From: Symbiodinium natans | Lineage: Eukaryota; Sar; Dinophyceae; Suessiales; Symbiodiniaceae | Direction: 5' to 3' | Length of the DNA stretch: 64,000 bases | Assembly (NCBI GenBank): GCA_905221605.1 | Contig: CAJNDS010002279.1 | Span: 1,276,084 to 1,340,083 of the forward strand | In this document: positions 60,420-64,000 of the stretch, piece by piece | Numbering within the stretch: position 1 is the first letter of the stretch | Layout of the letters: each line of letters opens with the position of its first letter | Position numbers and translations under genes: made by a program | Notes under the pieces: generated by a model | Database searches by the model: none | What the model was told of the DNA's origin: nothing | What the model saw: the letters and a program-made list of their open reading frames with translations, nothing else

Positions 60420-60750
60420 ACCTCTATGCTTCGAATCGAAAAGGAAAATACAAGGAAGGATTTTACCATCCCCTCAATGTCTTCTGGGTTTAGGGTTTAG
60501 GGTTCAAAGGGGGTATGTCCACGGGTATGCTGAACATTTCTTGGATTCTTCCTTTATCAGGGGGGTTCCCTTGCAAGCCCCTTCAAACCAAGAAAAGGGT
60601 ACCCTTCATTATTCCTAGGTTACTCCTTGGCTTTGTCATAGTTGGGTACCACTTTACATTCTTATGGGAACTTAAACCCAATAAGGAATAGAAATTTCAT
60701 TTTTTTAATATTATCCCAACCATGAACTAGTTGCCTCTAGAACGTAGAAC
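60420..60750. other. Unique DNA with a family 4-like segment
   Basis: The part at 60545-60650 (GGGGGTTCCCTTGCAAGCCCC, TAGGTTACTCCTTGG) belongs to family 4. No gene. Confidence 0.55.
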
Positions 60751-60754
60751 GTCA

Positions 60755-60844
60755 GCCTGCGGCTGAGGATGCCTCCCGCATCACCACTGCCGCGCACTTC
60801 ATGTCGGAGGCAGCTCCTGCCACCGGGGGGTTTGGAGATGAAAG
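60755..60844 (+). CDS. Exon-like island, unidentified
   Basis: Acceptor ACGTCAG, PAAEDASRITTAAHFMSEAA then PATGGFGDE, GT donor. Good coding character. TTTAGGG follows within 30 bp. Product unknown. Confidence 0.55.
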
Positions 60845-61133
60845 GTGTCTTTTTGTAAACTACGGTGTAGGGTTTAGGGTTTAGGGTTTAGGGTTTGGGG
60901 TTTAGGGTTAGGGGTTTAGGGTTCAGGGGTCCTCGTCTCAGTGATTGTAGCATCATATTGCAAGGCAGGTGCAATTGGGGGAGCGAAGGGGGGTTCGGGA
61001 CCCAAAAAGGACATAAGCACAAGCATTTTATAGGGCTATCCCTACCTTATTGGGCTTCTTTATAAGGGGGTTTAGATGGGATATCCCTATCCTAATTTTT
61101 GCTTATGTGCTTTTTGGGGGCCCTAGGGGGGGT

Positions 61134-61175
<42 letters not shown>
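61134..61175. repeat. Poly-G tract (about 42 G)
   Basis: An unbroken G run; the glycine-only frame over it is not coding. Confidence 0.95.
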
Positions 61176-61187
61176 CTATTTTTCCAG

Positions 61188-61252
61188 CAACCTTCCGTCG
61201 GGCTTGTGGCGGAAAGGCTCTGTGTGCAGGATGCCGTCCGGGGAGCTGCATG
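61188..61252 (+). CDS. Exon-like island, unidentified
   Basis: Acceptor TTTCCAG just after the poly-G tract, QPSVGLVAERLCVQDAVRGA. It may be shorter, with acceptor GTGCAG at 61229. TTTAGGG follows. Confidence 0.45.
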
Positions 61253-61365
61253 CTTAGGGGGGTTTAGGGTTTAGGGTTTAGGGTTTAGGGTTTAGGGTTT
61301 AGGGTTTAGGGTTTAGGGTCTGCTAAGTACGACACTTCAAGAAATGCGAACCATCTCGGGAGCTG

Positions 61366-61434
61366 ATGGTGGCAAGACTTGCGAATACAACAGCCGAGAA
61401 GCTAAACCTCAAGCACGGCAACGCCGAAACCTCA
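61366..61434 (+). CDS. Exon-like island, unidentified
   Basis: Open frame MVARLANTTAEKLNLKHGNA then ETS, running directly into a family 4 element at 61435. Confidence 0.4.
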
Positions 61435-61562
61435 ACTAGGACCCGGTGCAGGCCCTTATTCCCTTTTTGGGGGGTTTAGGTTCCTCTTGTAAACCCCTTT
61501 AAACCGAAAAGGGCACTCGTTTTATTCCTACTTGCAGGTTACTCGTGGGCCTAGTCAAAAAG
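61435..61562. mobile_element. Repeat family 4 copy
   Basis: ACTAGGACCCGGTGCAGGCC at the left and GGTTACTCGTGGGCCTAGTC at the right form imperfect inverted ends. Confidence 0.65.
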
Positions 61563-61706
61563 CTGAACCCGATCGCAACCTCACCAGACCTACAGCACCC
61601 TAGGTGTTCTGGCTTAGGGCCTGAGAGGGAGAGGTTTCTTCAGAACCAGACGCCCCCGCTCTAAACCCTACCTAAACCCTAAACCCGCATCCCGAAAGTA
61701 AACCCT

Positions 61707-61782
61707 AGTGCTCGAGGAAATCCCGCTGGCTTTGCCCGCTCAGCCAGCAGCACCACCACTTGCCGCTTCCGCCCCTGGGCAA
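61707..61782 (+). CDS. Exon-like island, unidentified
   Basis: The acceptor is AACCCTAG, a telomere-motif variant. Frame LEEIPLALPAQPAAPPLAAS then APGQ, and the intron starts GTTTAGGG. Both splice sites fall in the repeat. Confidence 0.55.
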
Positions 61783-62061
61783 GTTTAGGGTTTAGGGTTT
61801 AGGGTTTAGGGTTTAGGGTTTAGGGAGGCTTGCGGTTTTGCACGGGCCGGCTCGCTCAGTTATGGTCCCTGTGTGGGTACCTACAGCAAGATAAGGCTCC
61901 GCATACTGCTCTCTTCTTCTAATGGTTGAAAACAGGAAGCAAATGAATCCTGGGATCTTTCGCTGGAAGCGCCGAAAGAACTGCTTATTGCAGGGAAGTT
62001 GCAATGCTTTGCGCATATGTGGCTGGAACCGGGCTTGCAATCACTGGCATGGGAGTTCGTC

Positions 62062-62146
62062 TAAACCCTAAATCCTAAACCCTAAACCCTAAACCCTAAA
62101 CCCTAAACCCTAAACCCTAAACCCTAAACCCTAAACCCTAAACCCT
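62062..62146. repeat. CCCTAAA array at an acceptor
   Basis: About twelve units ending CCCTAAG, whose AG can serve as acceptor. Confidence 0.95.
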
Positions 62147-62149
62147 AAG

Positions 62150-62196
62150 CGCATGAAGATGCCAGGCAAGTGGCTGAAGAGTATTGGTATGAACAG
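62150..62196 (+). CDS. Exon-like island, unidentified
   Basis: HEDARQVAEEYWYEQ followed by GTAACC, a canonical donor. Acidic and helical. Product unknown. Confidence 0.5.
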
Positions 62197-62227
62197 GTAA
62201 CCTGCAGGATGTTCTGCGAGGAACACG

Positions 62228-62454
62228 CCCAAAGAGCCCCAATACACCTTAATTAAGGAGTATACCTTACATTACATCATTTTAGGCTCCAACTTATGAT
62301 TTACGGTATACTCCTTTTAACTTAGAAGCTGAGTGAGTGCACTTTACACTTTTTGGGCTACTATAATCCCCTCTAGAGAACTGAAAGTGTGCACTTTTTG
62401 GGGGCTTATGAACTCAGCAACTTAGTTAATTAAGGGGTGTTGGGCTCTTTGGGG
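62228..62454. mobile_element. TIR element, family 2, hosting a nested family 3 copy
   Basis: Outer ends CCAAAGAGCCCCAATACACC and GGGGTGTTGGGCTCTTTGG. Inside, at 62321-62425, is a family 3 element (CTTAGAAGCTGA ... AACTTAG) flanked by TTAA on both sides. Confidence 0.8.
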
Positions 62455-62734
62455 ATCTCGCCGTCTGCGTGGGGCCATGTGGAAGATCTCCTGCTTCTCC
62501 GCGTCGTCTTGAAGACCGTGGCCCGGATCTTCTGCGATCCCCCCCCCCCTCCCCCCCAAAGGTTTAGGGTTTAATTACGGTTTAGGGATTAGGGTTCAGG
62601 GATTAGGGTTTAGAGGGTTTAGGGTTTAGGGTTCAGGGTGTAGAATATATCATAAGCTACAATAGGGGTTAGGATTAAGGGTTTAGGGTTTAACTTGTTG
62701 AGCCTGGTTTTGTGTGGCCAAGGAGGAGCAACAC

Positions 62735-63050
62735 ACCCTACACCCTACACCCTAAACCCTAAACCCTAAACCCTACACCCTACACCCTACACCCTACACC
62801 CTAAACCCTAAACCCTAAACCCTCAACCCTAAACCCTCACCCTGTTTTTGTCATGGCCCAGGGGAGCAACACCACGCTCGCGGGCGGTGCCGAAAGTGAC
62901 ATCACGGAGGCCAGGGGTAGGAAGTTGAGGGCTTAGGGTTTAGGGTTTAGGGTGTAGGGTTTAGGGTTTAGGGTTTAGGATTTAGGGCTTAGGGTTTAGG
63001 GTTCAGGGTTCAGGGTTTGGGGTTCAAGGTTTAGGGGGTAGGCAGTTGAG
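62735..63050. repeat. CCCTACA/CCCTAAA and TTTAGGG arrays around an exon
   Basis: CCCTAAA with CCCTACA variants at 62735-62840 and TTTAGGG at 62930-63050, on either side of the exon at 62862. Confidence 0.93.
62862..62916 (+). CDS. Exon-like island, unidentified
   Basis: Acceptor GCCCAG, GSNTTLAGGAESDITEAR plus one base, GT donor (GTAGGA). Product unknown. Confidence 0.5.
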
Positions 63051-63154
63051 GGTTCAGTGTGTCTAAGGGAAGTTACATGGTCCCTTAACAATAGGGTTTA
63101 GGGTTTAGGGTGGCCTGCCGAAGTGCGTGACTCTCGGGAAATGGCTGGGGGTAT

Positions 63155-63330
63155 AGGGTTTACAAAATTTGTAGGGTTTATAGGGTTTATAGGGTTTATA
63201 GGGGTTTACAGGGTTTGCCGTGTTTATAGGATTTATAGGGTAGGGTTTTTAGGGTTCAGGGTTTAGGGTGTCAGGTTTACAGGGTTGAGGGTTGAGGTTG
63301 TAGGGTTTATAGTTTAGGGTTTAGGGTGTA
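63155..63330. repeat. TTTATAGGG / TTTAGGG array
   Basis: Nine-base TTTATAGGG units pass into TTTAGGG variants. Confidence 0.9.
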
Positions 63331-63524
63331 GGCTTCCGCTACGAGGCCATGCTCTGGGGCCTTGCTGCTTCTAGTAGCGGGCTGTGGCGGGCTGTCACGG
63401 AACTAAGGTCTGTAGAACGGTTCAGGCCCAAAGGCTTGCATTTAGATTGAACGTCCCTAACCCTAAACCCTAAACCCTCAACCCTAAACCCTAAACCCTG
63501 AAGCCTAAACCCTCAACCCTTCAG

Positions 63525-63584
63525 ATCGAGACGTGGTCGATTGGCGACTACCGAAGGCGCTCCTGCCTGGGCGACCCTTTTTGA
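63525..63584 (+). CDS. Exon-like island with stop codon, unidentified
   Basis: Acceptor CTTCAG, IETWSIGDYRRRSCLGDPF then TGA 63582-63584. It could be a terminal exon of the gene carried by the islands from 60755. Product unknown. Confidence 0.45.
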   Translation: METWSIGDYRRRSCLGDPF

Positions 63585-63599
63585 GTTGCGGGATCCTAT

Positions 63600-63675
63600 A
63601 CCCCAAGCCCTAGGCCCTAAGCCCTAAACCCCAAACCCCAAACCCCAAACCCTAAACCCCAAACCCTAAACCCTA
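63600..63675. repeat. CCCCAAA / CCCTAAA array
   Basis: About ten mixed units downstream of the stop codon at 63584. Confidence 0.93.
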
Positions 63676-63757
63676 ACTACCCCGTACGCAACATTTGGCC
63701 TAAAAAAAGAGTCTGGGGTAGGGGCTCAGTTTCCAACGACCCCAATACTCTGTAATT

Positions 63758-63870
63758 CTTAGTAGCTGAATGAGCACACTTTACACTTTTTGGGATACTA
63801 TAATCCCCTATCATATACTACAGAACTGAAAGTGTACACTTTGTGGGGGCTTATGGACTCAGCAACTAAG
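63758..63870. mobile_element. TIR element, family 3, complete copy
   Basis: CTTAGTAGCTGA ... AGCAACTAAG ends, with the inner hairpin CACTTTACACTTTTTGGGAT / CTGAAAGTGTACACTTT. Non-coding, about 113 bp. It serves as reference for the intron at 53430-53606. Confidence 0.88.
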
Positions 63871-64000
63871 ATTTGAAGAATCTAACTGTGCTCAGTACTC
63901 ATGTGAGGATCCCCCATTGTAACTTAACGTCTGTTCCCTGATGACGCTGTCTTGGACCCTAGACCCCATCAACCCTATACAAAAGCTATACACCTATAAA

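Noticed and set aside
61050-61274. Gly-rich protein
   Set aside because: The frame is carried by a 42-base poly-G tract; only the part after the AG at 61187 looks coding.
1-64000. CRISPR array
   Set aside because: The repeats are contiguous 7-9 bp tandems without unique spacers, and the DNA is eukaryotic.

Overview
The window looks like nuclear DNA of a dinoflagellate. Arabidopsis-type telomere motifs (TTTAGGG on the + strand, or CCCTAAA) are scattered through all 64 kb in both orientations. Most coding sequence is short exon-like islands of about 35-100 bp. Where exons can be joined by protein continuity, introns use GT, GC and probably GA donors with AG acceptors, a mixture known from dinoflagellates. 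Two retroelements also fit this group: a DIRS-like element with a tyrosine recombinase, and a Copia-like gag element with CCCH plus CCHC zinc fingers. I cannot name the species. The window is not a chromosome end, because the arrays flip orientation many times and alternate with exons.

Layout. (1) 1-17 kb: telomere-like arrays, an AT-rich satellite (6.07-6.97 kb), small terminal-inverted-repeat (TIR) elements, and about 14 exon-like islands on the + strand with no recognised product. (2) 19.1-30.3 kb: a + strand split gene for an alpha/beta-hydrolase-like protein. At least seven exons join in frame and it ends with TGA at 30282. The usual nucleophile serine appears to be glycine. (3) 31-34.8 kb: a few exon islands (two join into a coiled-coil-like stretch), a decayed Copia pol fragment and TIR elements. 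(4) 34.9-41.4 kb: a DIRS-like retroelement with ORF1, reverse transcriptase/RNase H, a methyltransferase-like domain, a tyrosine recombinase and an extra ORF with strongly hydrophobic segments. It carries several frameshifts. (5) 43.27-53.65 kb: a + strand split gene with an N-terminal ubiquitin-like part followed by RCC1-type repeats. One of its introns holds a 3.7 kb Copia-like LTR element (47618-51293) with nearly identical LTRs and a perfect 5-bp target duplication inside a TTTAGGG array. (6) 54-64 kb: more arrays, nested TIR elements and about ten further exon islands.

The main result is intron structure. Intron after intron begins close to TTTAGGG repeats and ends close to CCCTAAA repeats, so the introns carry inverted telomere-motif arms. 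Two introns of the RCC1 gene are almost exactly a TIR element plus a 4-bp target duplication. The duplication supplies the GT donor and the element's last bases supply the AG acceptor. This is the arrangement expected for introners (transposons that become introns). The telomere-like arrays seem to have accumulated inside such elements. Protein families were recognised by eye, without database searches. Exon edges are uncertain by a few bases, because most introns are flanked by short direct repeats.
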